NCBI RefSeq assembly: GCF_033170155.1
Contig: NZ_CP137079.1
Span: forward strand, 2,976,001 to 3,040,000
Length of the DNA: 64,000 nt
Source: Raineyella sp. W15-4
GTDB lineage: Bacteria > Actinomycetota > Actinomycetes > Propionibacteriales > Propionibacteriaceae
Direction of reading: 5' to 3'
The notes below the pieces were generated by a model that was not told where the DNA came from, did not search any database, and saw nothing but the letters and a program-made list of their open reading frames with translations. Each line of letters begins with the position of its first letter. Position 1 is the first letter of the stretch. Positions 27,079 to 35,741 of the stretch are shown in pieces. A program made the position numbers and the translations under genes.

Positions 27079-28072
27079 TCAGGGACGCCGGCTGTACACC
27101 CGTCCCGGCTGGAGGTTACCGATGACGTCGGAGACCGAGACCAGCGCGTAGCCCCGCGCCTTGAGGTTGCCGATGATCGTGGGCACCGCATCCACGGTCG
27201 TCGGGTAGAGGTCGTGCATGAGGATGATCCCGCCGGGGGTCGCGCTGCTGGTCGCCCGGGAGATGATCGTCGCGGTGTTCCGGTTGGACCAGTCCAGGGT
27301 GTCGTTGTTCCACAGGATCACCGCCATGCCCTGCTGCCCGGCGACGGAGGTGACCGTCGAGTTGTACGAGCCGTACGGCGGGCGCACCAGGGTCGGGCGG
27401 CGGCCCACGGTCGAGCCGATCGCATCGGACGTGCGCGACAGCTCGGAGGAGACCCCCGACGCGCTGAGCCCGGTGAGATCGGGGTGACTCCAGCTGTGGT
27501 TCATGATCTCGTTGCCGTTCTCGTACGAGCGGCGGACTGTCGACGGGTAGCCGCCGACGTTCTGGCCGACGGCGAAGAAGGTCGCGTTGACATTGTTGGC
27601 GTCCAGGATGTCGACCAACCGGCTGGTGTACTGACTGGGGCCGTCGTCGAAGGTGAGGGCGATGCACTTCAGCCTCGCGCAGTCGATGACGCCGCGCATC
27701 CAGTGGGCACCGGTCGGCGGCGACCAGTAGACCGAGGCGTTGACGAAGGTCTGGGAGCAGCCGTCATCGGCGAGGCCGCAGGTCACCGGTGACGTCGCGG
27801 CGCCGAGGACCGAAGCCGAGGCGGCAGCCTTGGCCGCGATCGCCTCCTCTCCGGGGGACAGCGCCTCGGTGATCGGCACCGAGGACGGCACCGCGGTCTC
27901 CGCCGGCGCCATCGAGGCTGCCGGTGACGGGGGCCGTCACCGGCGTGGCCGACGGCGTCGGCGCTGCAGTCGGGGTGGGAGCGCCGAGCGCAGGACCGAC
28001 CGACAAGCTCATCGAGGCACCGCGAACAGCGGCCGCCAGCAGGGCACCCACCCGACCATACGTACGCCTCAT
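27079..28072 (-). CDS. Secreted polysaccharide deacetylase, frameshifted after the signal peptide
   Basis: A signal peptide starts at the ATG at 28072 (MRRTYGRVGALLAAAV, ending LGAPTPTA) after an AAGGGG site, like the larger neighbour. The catalytic part lies in a different frame and is complete to 27079: one truncated LGFP unit (CGLADDGC...YWSPPTGAHW), then NodB motifs TFDDGPS, HSWSHPDL, RPPYGSYN and LMHDLYPTT. The frames join if one base is removed from the five-C run (five G at 27929-27933 on the plus strand); the joined linker would read TAPSPAASMAPAE. As read, only an internal ATG at 27912 opens the catalytic frame, giving 277 residues with no export signal. Pseudogene, phase-variable gene and sequencing error all remain possible. 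Confidence 0.75.
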
Positions 28073-28290
28073 GACGACGTCCCCTTGATGACCGCGGGTC
28101 CGTCCACGATGACGGACGCCGACCGCGGATGGCGCCCAGGGTAGAGCAGCATGCTCGACCGGGCACCGGGCACCGAGGAAGGCGAAGATCACAGCCGGGG
28201 ACGGGGAGCCGATTCCGGCAGGTTCGACGGCTCACTCGGCCACCGCGCAACCCGGTCACTGTGGTACAAAGACGATCCTACGGGACCTAG

Positions 28291-28366
28291 TGGAGCCACC
28301 TACCGGAATCGAACCGGTGACCTACGCTTTACGAGAGCGTCGCTCTACCTACTGAGCTAAGGTGGC
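28291..28366 (-). tRNA. tRNA-Thr (anticodon CGT)
   Basis: Read on the minus strand, the 73-base cloverleaf has a 7-bp acceptor stem (GCCACCT with AGGTGGC), D arm GCTC...GAGC, anticodon stem ACGCT/AGCGT with loop CTCGTAA (anticodon CGT, reading ACG Thr codons), a T arm with TTCGATT, discriminator T, and an encoded CCA (28291-28293). All stems pair fully. It lies beside a region with an insertion sequence and an interrupted HNH gene. Confidence 0.95.
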
Positions 28367-28799
28367 TGACCGCGCCCGGGGGAGCCCCAGGCGGACAAGC
28401 GACAACTATAGCGATCCCTGCAGCAGAGCTCCAATCAGGCGTTGGTCACGTTGGATGCCCACGTCGGAGGGGTCGTTGGCTCATCCGGGAGTGCCCGGAT
28501 GGGACGGCGTCACGGGATGGGACGCGGTGGCTCAGGCAAGCGTCTGCGAGTGGGTGCCCGTGCGTCACCTGGGAACGTCCGCGTGGGAACGTCCGCGATC
28601 GGGGAGGCCGCCGACCGGCCAGCCACCGTCGCACCACCCATCGGCACCACAGGGTCAGCGTCCACACGGCGGGACAGCCACGTCCCGGTCGTCAGTAGTC
28701 GCTTTCGACCGTCGCCAACAGCCACAGCCGAGGTGTCTCCGCTCGAGTCAGCTGATGATCCGCGTCAGAGCGCATAGCACGGCAGTGGAGGTGGTCGGT
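28367..28799. other. 433-base stretch without a recognisable gene
   Basis: Between the tRNA and the HNH-gene remnant I find no coding region with family features or a good ribosome site. Two short direct repeats are visible: GATGGGACG(G/C) near 28499 and 28517, and GGGAACGTCCGCG at about 28570 and 28584. It may hold the tRNA promoter and spacer DNA. Confidence 0.5.
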
Positions 28800-29607
28800 T
28801 CATGTGCGGAGGCGGATGGTGCCGTGGTTGGTGATGAGGAAGTGTTGGCCGCGGGGGGTGGTCCAGTGCCAGTGGCCGGGTTGGGGTTGGGTCAACAGGT
28901 AGCCGCCGTGGGTGCGGGCGCGGTGGGCGGTCCGGCCGAGTGGGCCGAGGTTGTCTGGTGTGGTGGGTCCGCCGTGTGTCCAGGGGATCGTGTGGTCCAT
29001 GTCGGCGTGTCGGGCGGTGAGGGTGGCGTAGGGAACGACCTCGACGGGCTGGGCCAGGATCAGTTGTTCGCGGATCCGGTCGGGTACCTCGTAGGCATCG
29101 ACCGGGACCGACTCGGCGTGGTTGATCACCCGGGTCAACCGGACCCGGCAGCCGGCCAACAGCTCGCCGAGGGCGGTGTGGGCGAGGGGGCCGTGGCCCT
29201 CGACCCGGGCCAGGTCTGCCCCGGGGGTGGTGTGGACGTACAGGTGCACGATCGGGGTCTGGGCGGGATGCTGGCCGCGGGCGAGCAGCCCCAGGGCGCG
29301 GGCCCGGCGGGTGTCCAAATCGGTCGTGTCGCCGGCGGCGGCCAGCTCGGCGGCCATCGTGGCGAGGGTGTGGTCGAGTTGGGCGGCGTCGGCGGTGTCG
29401 AGGACACCGACCACGTCGGTGGCGGCCGCGGTGCCTTGGCGGGGGTAGAGGTCGAGGCGGCGGCGGTGGCGGGTCTGCTCTTCCTGGTCCGCCGTGGCCG
29501 GGTCGGCGGCGGCGATCTCGCCCTCCAGCAGGCGTTGGGCCCGGGCCCATGACAGGCCGGGCAGGGTGTCGCCGATCCGGTCGTCGATCCACACGACGCT
29601 GGCCGCG

Positions 29608-29615
29608 GGCAGGTG
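29608..29615. repeat. Target-site duplication, left copy
   Basis: GGCAGGTG directly abuts the left end of the insertion element and is repeated exactly at 31069-31076. An 8-base duplication is the usual length for the IS256 family. Confidence 0.9.
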
Positions 29616-29641
29616 GAGCTTGTCAAGTTGTTTGTGTAAGG
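29616..29641 (+). repeat. IS terminal inverted repeat, left
   Basis: This 26-base end pairs with 31043-31068 at 20 positions. It lies 18 bases beyond the transposase stop. Confidence 0.85.
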
Positions 29642-29658
29642 CGGTTTCCGATTGGTGG

Positions 29659-31011
29659 TTACAGGTAGGGGTTGATGCGGTCGGGGTAGGCGATGGCGAG
29701 TTGGCCGAGGGCGGCTTTCCAGTTGGTGACGATCTGGCCTTCGACGAGCCTGCCGGATGCTTTGCGCCTGCCGGCGGGTAGGCCTTTCTCTTTGGCGCGG
29801 TCGCGGGCGCGTTTGTCCTCGATGTTGCAGATCGCCAGCCAGAGCAGCTTGACCACGGCGGCGTCGTTGGGGAAGTGTCCGCGGTTCTTGGTGACCTTGC
29901 GGAGCTGGTAGTTCAGCGACTCGATCGCGTTCGTGGTGTAGATGACCCGGCGCAGTTCGGGCGGGAACGCCAGGAACGGTGTGAACCGTTCCCACGCGTC
30001 GGTGAACGTCTTCACGGTCGCCGGGTACTTACGGCCCAGGCTGCTGTCCTCGAACGCGGCCAGGGCTTCCAGCGCGGCGTCGTCGTTCGCGGCGGTGTAG
30101 ATCGGCTTCAACGCTGCGGCAACGGCTTTGCGGTCGCCGTAGGCGACGAACCGCATCGACGCGCGGATGAGGTGCACCACGCAGGTTTGCACGGTCGCGT
30201 ACGGCCAGGTTGCCGCGATCGCGTCGGGGAACCCGGTCAGCCCGTCGCAGCACACGATCAGCACGTCACGCACCCCGCGGTTGGCGAGCTCGGCGCACAC
30301 CGACGCCCAGAACTTCGCCCCTTCGGTGGTTTGGACCCAGATCCCCAGGACGTGCTTGACGCCATCGAGGTCGACGCCGACCGCGATGTGAGCGGCCTTG
30401 TTCCGCACGTGCCCGCCGTCGCGGACCTTCACCACGATCGCGTCGAGGTAGATCACCGGGTACAACGCTTCCAGCGGCCGGGTTTGCCAGGCCAGGACTT
30501 CCTCGGCGATCTGATCGGTGATCTTGCTGATCGTCTCGTGCGACAACTCGGTACCCAGCGTCGAGGCCAGGTGGTGCTGGATGTCACGGATCGTCATCCC
30601 GCCGGCGTACAAGCTGATGATCATCCCATCGATGCCGTCCAGGCGGCGCTGGCCCTTCGCGACCAGCATCGGGGTGAACGAGCCCTGCCGGTCCCGCGGC
30701 ACGGCCAACTCGATGTCTCCGACCTCGGTCGTCACGGTCTTGGAGCTGGTGCCGTTGCGGGAGTTGTCGAACATCGCCGCCGCCGGGTCCCCACGTTCGT
30801 AGCCCAGGTGGTCGGTCAGCTCGACCTCCAAGCCCCGCTCCAAGGTGGCCTTCAGCATGCTGCCCAACAGGCCACCCTCACCGGTCAACGGCTCACCAGC
30901 ATCGATCTTGGCGAAGATCTCATCCATCGCCCCGGACGCCTTCAACTGGTCAGCGAGCTCCTTCTGAGCCCGACGCCGCTCAGCACGTTCCGGGCTAATA
31001 GCCATAGTCAT
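29659..31011 (-). CDS. IS256-family transposase (mutator type)
   Basis: The 450-residue DDE transposase has the mutator-family layout: N-terminal region with EVELTDHLGYERGD and NSRNGTSSKTV, first catalytic Asp in VIYLDAIVVKVRDGG, second in VLIVCCDGLTGFPDAI, the CVVHLIRAS signature, and the catalytic Glu in TTNAIESLNYQLRKVTKNRGHFP. All three acidic residues are present and the frame is unbroken. The start at 31011 follows GAAGGAG by about 9 bases. Confidence 0.95.
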   Translation of the reverse strand: MTMAISPERAERRRAQKELADQLKASGAMDEIFAKIDAGEPLTGEGGLLGSMLKATLERGLEVELTDHLGYERGDPAAAMFDNSRNGTSSKTVTTEVGDIELAVPRDRQGSFTPMLVAKGQRRLDGIDGMIISLYAGGMTIRDIQHHLASTLGTELSHETISKITDQIAEEVLAWQTRPLEALYPVIYLDAIVVKVRDGGHVRNKAAHIAVGVDLDGVKHVLGIWVQTTEGAKFWASVCAELANRGVRDVLIVCCDGLTGFPDAIAATWPYATVQTCVVHLIRASMRFVAYGDRKAVAAALKPIYTAANDDAALEALAAFEDSSLGRKYPATVKTFTDAWERFTPFLAFPPELRRVIYTTNAIESLNYQLRKVTKNRGHFPNDAAVVKLLWLAICNIEDKRARDRAKEKGLPAGRRKASGRLVEGQIVTNWKAALGQLAIAYPDRINPYL

Positions 31012-31042
31012 AGTGTCGTCTCCTTCAGACGAGGGCACCCTC

Positions 31043-31068
31043 CCTCACACAAACCATCTGACACCCTC
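31043..31068 (-). repeat. IS terminal inverted repeat, right
   Basis: This 26-base end is the partner of 29616-29641. It lies about 32 bases upstream of the transposase ATG, so it probably overlaps the transposase promoter region. Confidence 0.85.
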
Positions 31069-31076
31069 GGCAGGTG
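31069..31076. repeat. Target-site duplication, right copy
   Basis: GGCAGGTG repeats the left flank at 29608-29615 exactly. Confidence 0.9.
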
Positions 31077-31838
31077 GTGGCAGCGGCGGGCGACCTGGAC
31101 GGCGCGCCAGACCGGGAGCCGGCCGTGGATCATCTGGTTCCACAGTCGGGGGTGGCGCCATTTCAGATCCACCGCATCGGAGATCAGCAGCCTCGCCCGA
31201 TCCGGCGCCAACTCCAGCGCCCCGCCGACCTCCAGGTGGAGGAACTCCGGCACCACCGGGGTCCCCTCACCCCCCAAGGAAACGAGTCGTTCCCGGTCGA
31301 CCGGGCCGGCCGCCTCGACCAGGTCGGCGACCAGGGCCAGGCGGCGGATCTCGGCGAACCGGGCCAACGCCTCCACCTCGACCAGCTGGGCGAGATGATC
31401 AGCCGGATCCTCCGGCAGACCATACCCGGCGGTCACCGCCACCGGGTCCCCTTCCTCACCGTTCTGGCCGGTGAGGGTGACCATCAGCCCATCGACCAAC
31501 AACGGCGCACCATCGGCGACCGGCCGGGCCGGCGCCGGCCGGAAGAAGTCCGGCCCGTCAGGCAGCCCCGGCAAACCCGGCAACACGGGACTCGTGTCCT
31601 CATCCATGACCCCAACGCTAGACCAAGGGTCAGACAATCAATCGAACGCGTGGCCGAAACCACCCGGGCGTCACGGGACCTCACGTGCTCCAAGGGATCC
31701 CGTAGAGGTCAGCGGGTCAGCCATGGTCGACCGCATCCATAGGTCAGCCCAATAGTCCCGTACAGAAGAACACCACCCTGCCGTTGGCAGACCCAGCCCA
31801 CCCCAAGCTGAGCCATACGCCCCAGTCGAGCCGGCGCC

Positions 31839-32678
31839 TCAGTCCTTCCCTCGCGAGTCGTACGTGCGCCGGGCCGGGCAGACGTCGGCCTGCGGGCACC
31901 GGGCCACCTCACCGGTGCCATCCACCCGCACCACCACGGATTCCGACGGCACGGAGTGGCCGATCACCCGGCCCTCACCGTCGGGCGTCCGGACCCGGGA
32001 GCCGATCTTCGGGGCCTTCTTGATGAAGTCCTGATAGAGGGGGTGCTCGTACTTGAGGCAGCACATCAGCCTGCCGCAGGCGCCCTGTACGCGCAGCGGG
32101 TTGGACGGCAGGTCCTGGTCCTTGGCGAGGCGGATGCCGACCGGCTCGAAGCGGCTGAGGTGGGTCGAGCAGCACAAGTCCCGGCCGCAGTTGCCGATGC
32201 CACCGGTGACCCGGGTCGCGTCGCGGGCACCGATCTGGCGCAGGTCGATGCGGGCCTGGAGGGTCTTGGCCAGATCCCGGACGAGTTGGCGGAAGTCGAC
32301 CCGGTGGGGCGCAGTGAAGTAGACCACCACCTGACGGTCGAACTCCGCGGATCGGTCGAGGTAGTCGATCCCGACCACCTTCATCGGCAATGCCTGCTCA
32401 CGGACGAGGCGGTTGACGACGATGCGGGCCTGCGCCCGGAACCTGCGGTTCGCCTTGTCGCGGGCGAGGTCGGCGTCCGTGGCCGGCCCTAGGCAGGCCG
32501 GGAGTTCACCGAAGTCGCCCTGCCGGATGCCTTCCGGCGCCCAGACGCACTGGGCCACCTCCGGCCCCTCGTCGGTCGGCACCATCACGTAGTCCCCGAC
32601 GGACACCCGGTGTCCGGCCGGATCCACGTAGTGGAGCTGACCGTGCTTCTCGAACGTGACCGCCATCACCTGCTGCAC
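31839..32678 (-). CDS. PSP1/RicT-like (YaaT) regulatory protein
   Basis: The 279-residue protein belongs to the PSP1 C-terminal domain family, whose B. subtilis member RicT (YaaT) works with RicA and RicF in RNA processing and carries Fe-S clusters. Visible motifs are QVVVYFTAPHRVDFRQLVRDLA, RIDLRQIGARD, GGIGNCGRDLCCSTHL and QGACGRLMCCLKYEH; the paired cysteine motifs are the metal ligands. In actinobacteria the gene commonly sits near holB and tmk, as here. The GTG at 32678 and an ATG at 32666 are both possible starts, and neither has a good ribosome site. Confidence 0.88.
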   Translation of the reverse strand: MQQVMAVTFEKHGQLHYVDPAGHRVSVGDYVMVPTDEGPEVAQCVWAPEGIRQGDFGELPACLGPATDADLARDKANRRFRAQARIVVNRLVREQALPMKVVGIDYLDRSAEFDRQVVVYFTAPHRVDFRQLVRDLAKTLQARIDLRQIGARDATRVTGGIGNCGRDLCCSTHLSRFEPVGIRLAKDQDLPSNPLRVQGACGRLMCCLKYEHPLYQDFIKKAPKIGSRVRTPDGEGRVIGHSVPSESVVVRVDGTGEVARCPQADVCPARRTYDSRGKD

Positions 32679-32744
32679 GCAGCAAGCCTAACGCCGCCAC
32701 GACACGGGCACCGTCCTCGGGGATCATCGAACGGCCCGCGGGCC

Positions 32745-33791
32745 TCAGATCAGCTCGGCGTTGTACCTGTCCGCCTTGCGCTGCAACCGTCCCTTGCGGA
32801 CCGCCGCGTCGATCCCCCAGCTGCCACCGCCGGCGAACAGGAGGAACAGGCCCAGCACGGCGAGCAGCAGCTCGGTCTCCCCGTGGAAACCGGCCACACC
32901 CGCCTCGAAGGGACTCTTCCACCAGTACACGAAGACGAGCGCGCCGACGCCGATCAGCATCGTGCCCAGTCCGGCGATCCGGGTGGCAAGACCGAAGACG
33001 AGCGCGACGGCGATCAGCACGGAGGCCGACGCGGTCGCCCAGGCGAAGATCTCCGGGTACGGCAGCGCGGTGCCGGCGAACAGGGCGATCGTCCCGGGGA
33101 TGTCCATCAACTGCTGGGCGCCGCGAACACCGAGGATCGCCGCCACCGCCAGCCGCAGCAGAAACATGCTGAGGGCCACCGGGAAACGGTCGGTGGTCCG
33201 GCCGAGCTTCGTCGACGGCGGCTCGGGGACCGCCGCCGGAGTCGGCTGGGGACGGCGCTTGCCGAGCGCCCGATCGCGGTCCGCCCGGCGCTCTGCCAAC
33301 AGAGTGGCCTCGTCGGGGACGGCGGCGTCCGCCACCTCACCGGGCCGTCCGGCAGGACCCGGCGCCGCGGTCCACGGATCGGCCGCCATCGGGTCCAGCA
33401 CCGCCGTCGCCGGCGGCACCGGAGCCGGCCGCTCCGCCAGCCGACCGGTCACCAGCGGCGGAATCAGGACGCTGGTCGGCGTGACCTCGTCATCATCGGC
33501 CGGCTCGGACGCCGCGGCGGCCCGTACGGAGGGCGCCTCGTCACCGGCCCCGCCGAAGACCACGGTCGCCGCATCGGGGCGGTCGGTGGAGACGGTGCCG
33601 GGCACCGTCGGGGGTTCCCGGGGGGTGGCCTGGGAGTCCGGTTCGCCGCCCACCTGTTCGGTGTAGCGGCGCAGGTCGGCACGGGAGATCCGGGTCACCG
33701 TCGGCTCGTTCTCATCACCGGTACCGAACGCCTCGGGACGGTCGACGTCGGCACCGGCGTCGTCGACCTCGTCGAAGTCACGAGTAGTCAC
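32745..33791 (-). CDS. DoxX-family membrane protein with long disordered N-terminus
   Basis: The 348-residue protein has about 200 N-terminal residues that are acidic, Pro/Ala/Thr-rich and probably disordered and cytoplasmic, then a DoxX domain (about 205-330) with four helices: LSMFLLRLAVAAILGVRGAQQL, FAWATASASVLIAVALVFGLATRIAGL and LLLAVLGLFLLFAGGGSWGIDA. DoxX proteins are linked to redox and thiol stress, but the substrate is unknown. The long tail contains ISRADLRRYTEQVGGE and several TP/SP sites that could be phosphorylated (inference). Confidence 0.82.
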   Translation of the reverse strand: MTTRDFDEVDDAGADVDRPEAFGTGDENEPTVTRISRADLRRYTEQVGGEPDSQATPREPPTVPGTVSTDRPDAATVVFGGAGDEAPSVRAAAASEPADDDEVTPTSVLIPPLVTGRLAERPAPVPPATAVLDPMAADPWTAAPGPAGRPGEVADAAVPDEATLLAERRADRDRALGKRRPQPTPAAVPEPPSTKLGRTTDRFPVALSMFLLRLAVAAILGVRGAQQLMDIPGTIALFAGTALPYPEIFAWATASASVLIAVALVFGLATRIAGLGTMLIGVGALVFVYWWKSPFEAGVAGFHGETELLLAVLGLFLLFAGGGSWGIDAAVRKGRLQRKADRYNAELI

Positions 33792-33903
33792 GGCTCACGT
33801 CCTCAGGGTCGGGGAACACTCAGGGTTCATTCTGGTCGCTGACCGGCCCGCAAGCCGGGAGCACACCGGGAGTGTCGCCGGCACGCACCGGCCCGGGGAC
33901 CGA

Positions 33904-35091
33904 TCAGTCCAGCGGCTCGCCGGCGCCGAGGCCGACCAGCATCGATTCCACCGCGAGCTGCGGGGCGACGTTCCCGGCGAGTGCCTCCCGACAGGCCAGG
34001 ATCGCGTCGATCCGGGCGATCGTACGATCCGGGGTGGCACGGGACGCCTCCGCGGTGACCGCGTCGGCCAGCTCCACGTTGACCAGCTCGGCACCGGTGC
34101 CCAGCTGCACGCTCAGCACGTCGCGATACCAAGTGGTGAGCTCGGTCAGGGCGCGGTCGATGGCGTCGCGTTGCAGCCGCTTGACCCGCAGCTTCTGCTC
34201 GTCCTCGAGCTCCTTGAGGGCGGCGGCCGTGTTGCGGGGCCGCGCGCCGCGGGTGCCCACACCGAGCGCCTGCTCGAGCTCGGCCCGCTCCGCGGCCTCG
34301 ACCGCCGCGGTCTGGTCGGTCGCCTCGGTCTGGGCGGCCGACACGAGGGTCGCCGCGGCACGGAGGCAGGCGCCGATGCTGCCGAGCTGGCTGGGGATCC
34401 GGAGCACCTCGCGGCGACGCTGCCGGGCCGCATCGTCGCGGGCGAGATGCCGGGCCCGGCCGATGTGGCCCTGGGCTGCCCGGGCAGCGGCGTCGGCGGT
34501 GGCGGGATCGACCCCGTCCCGCCGTTCCAGCAGCGTGGCGACGTCACGCACCCTCGGGGTGGTCAGGGTCAGGCCGCGGGTCCGGGACCGGATGGTGGGG
34601 ATGACGTCGTCGGGGGTGGGAGCGCAGAGGATCCACACGGTCGCCGGGGCGGGCTCCTCCACGCTCTTCAGCAGGGCGTTGGCGCCCGCTTCGGTGATCC
34701 GGTCGGCGTCCTCGACGATCACCACCTGCCAGTGCCCCACGGTGGGCGCCATCATCGACCGGCGGGCGTACTCACGCACCTCCTTGACGCCGATGCTCAG
34801 CTTCTCGGTGCTGATCAGTGTGACGTCCGGGTGGGCGCCGGACAGTGCCGTACGACAGGCCTTGCAGGCACCGCAGCCGCCGTCGGGGCACTGCAGGGCC
34901 GCCGCGAAGGCGCGCGCCGCATTGGACCGTCCCGAGCCGGGCGGGCCGGTGATCAGCCAGGCGTGGGTCATCGCGTGGGCAGCCCCCGTGACGGCAAGGC
35001 GCAGCACCTCGACCGCGGCCGACTGGCCGACCAGTTCGGCCCACACCCCTCGGTCGGCCGCGGGTGTGGTGCGGCCGGTGGTCCTGTTCAC
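33904..35091 (-). CDS. holB: DNA polymerase III clamp-loader subunit delta'
   Basis: The delta' subunit helps load the sliding clamp. The 395-residue AAA+ protein has WAELVGQSAAVEVLRLAV, Walker A region ITGPPGSGRSNAARA with Arg replacing Lys as in inactive delta' subunits, a zinc module with four cysteines (CPDGGCGACKAC), VVIVEDADRITEAGANALLKSVEEP and IRSRT (the SRC-type sensor motif). The GTG start overlaps the tmk stop as GTGA. The Walker A Arg supports delta' rather than gamma/tau. Confidence 0.93.
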   Translation of the reverse strand: MNRTTGRTTPAADRGVWAELVGQSAAVEVLRLAVTGAAHAMTHAWLITGPPGSGRSNAARAFAAALQCPDGGCGACKACRTALSGAHPDVTLISTEKLSIGVKEVREYARRSMMAPTVGHWQVVIVEDADRITEAGANALLKSVEEPAPATVWILCAPTPDDVIPTIRSRTRGLTLTTPRVRDVATLLERRDGVDPATADAAARAAQGHIGRARHLARDDAARQRRREVLRIPSQLGSIGACLRAAATLVSAAQTEATDQTAAVEAAERAELEQALGVGTRGARPRNTAAALKELEDEQKLRVKRLQRDAIDRALTELTTWYRDVLSVQLGTGAELVNVELADAVTAEASRATPDRTIARIDAILACREALAGNVAPQLAVESMLVGLGAGEPLD

Positions 35092-35741
35092 GGGGCCAGT
35101 GTGCCGTGTTCCGCAGACATCCGGGTGAGCAGGGCATCGACCGCGGCCGCGACCCGCGCCGCGATGGCCGCCCGGTCATCGCGAGCCGGCAGCACCAGAT
35201 AACGGCCGGGGGCGGCTTCGGCGAGCCCGAGGAACTGCTCGCGGACCCGGCGGTGGAAGTCGTCGCCCGCGCCCTCCAGCCGGTCCTTGTCGACGATCCG
35301 GCCGACCGCCTCGCCCGGGTCGAGGTCGAGCAGCACGGTCAGGTCGGGGCGCAGCCCGGACGTCGCCCAGGTCGCGATCCCGGCGAGTTCGGTCATCTCG
35401 AGCACCCGGCCGGCCCCCTGGTAGGCGAGCATCGAGTCGAGGTAGCGGTCACACACCACCATGGCGCCCCGGGCGAGGGCGGGCCGGACCACCTCGGCGA
35501 GGTGCTGGGCCTTGTCCGCCGCGTAGAGCAGGGCCTCGGCGCGAGGATCGAGATCGCCCGTCGCCGGGTCCAGCAGCAGCCGGCGGATCACCGCACCGGC
35601 CGGCGTGTCGCCCGGCTCACGGGTCATCACCACCTCGTGCCCGAGGTCGGTCAGGTGCCGGGCCAACAGCGCGCCCTGGGTGGTCTTGCCCACCCCGTCG
35701 CCGCCCTCGAAGACGATGAACAGGCCACGGCGCTCACTCAT
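35088..35741 (-). CDS. tmk: Thymidylate kinase
   Basis: Tmk phosphorylates dTMP to dTDP for DNA synthesis. The 217-residue protein has P-loop EGGDGVGKTTQ, the TREPGDTPAG motif, and VCDRYLDSMLAYQGAGR. It overlaps the CYTH/CHAD-like gene upstream by 8 bases and holB downstream by 4, giving a tightly coupled topA-(CYTH/CHAD)-tmk-holB unit. Confidence 0.95.
   Translation of the reverse strand: MSERRGLFIVFEGGDGVGKTTQGALLARHLTDLGHEVVMTREPGDTPAGAVIRRLLLDPATGDLDPRAEALLYAADKAQHLAEVVRPALARGAMVVCDRYLDSMLAYQGAGRVLEMTELAGIATWATSGLRPDLTVLLDLDPGEAVGRIVDKDRLEGAGDDFHRRVREQFLGLAEAAPGRYLVLPARDDRAAIAARVAAAVDALLTRMSAEHGTLAP

Larger units (their letters stand above)
29616..31068 (-). mobile_element. IS256-family insertion sequence, 1453 bp, intact
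   Basis: The element is bounded by 26-base terminal inverted repeats that match at 20 of 26 positions (29616-29641 and 31043-31068; both start GAG and share TGTCA and GTTTGTGT) and flanked by a perfect 8-base target duplication. It carries one complete transposase gene. It lies inside a DUF222/HNH gene in the same orientation. The perfect duplication and intact transposase suggest recent insertion. Confidence 0.95.
28800..31607 (-). pseudogene. DUF222/HNH endonuclease gene interrupted by an IS256 element
   Basis: The N-terminal part (31607-31069) and the C-terminal part (29615-28800) belong to one DUF222-HNH protein. If the element and one copy of its 8-base duplication are removed, the frame rejoins exactly (...VARRCHHLPAASVVWIDDR...) and gives 448 codons, with DUF222 helices first and an HNH region MDHTIPWTHGGPTTPDNLGPL near the end. 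The zinc cysteines of typical members are replaced (DMDH, LGRTAHR), so it may be a minimal HNH site. Such genes are numerous in actinobacteria; their function is unclear. As it stands the gene is disrupted. Confidence 0.88.

Noticed and set aside
28446-28777. Short open frames in the gap beside the tRNA
   Set aside because: They overlap on both strands, lack ribosome sites and have Arg/Pro/Ser-rich random composition.
28291-31838. Genomic island integrated at tRNA-Thr
   Set aside because: No integrase gene and no repeat of the tRNA 3' end was seen nearby; the IS256 insertion alone explains the mobile content.
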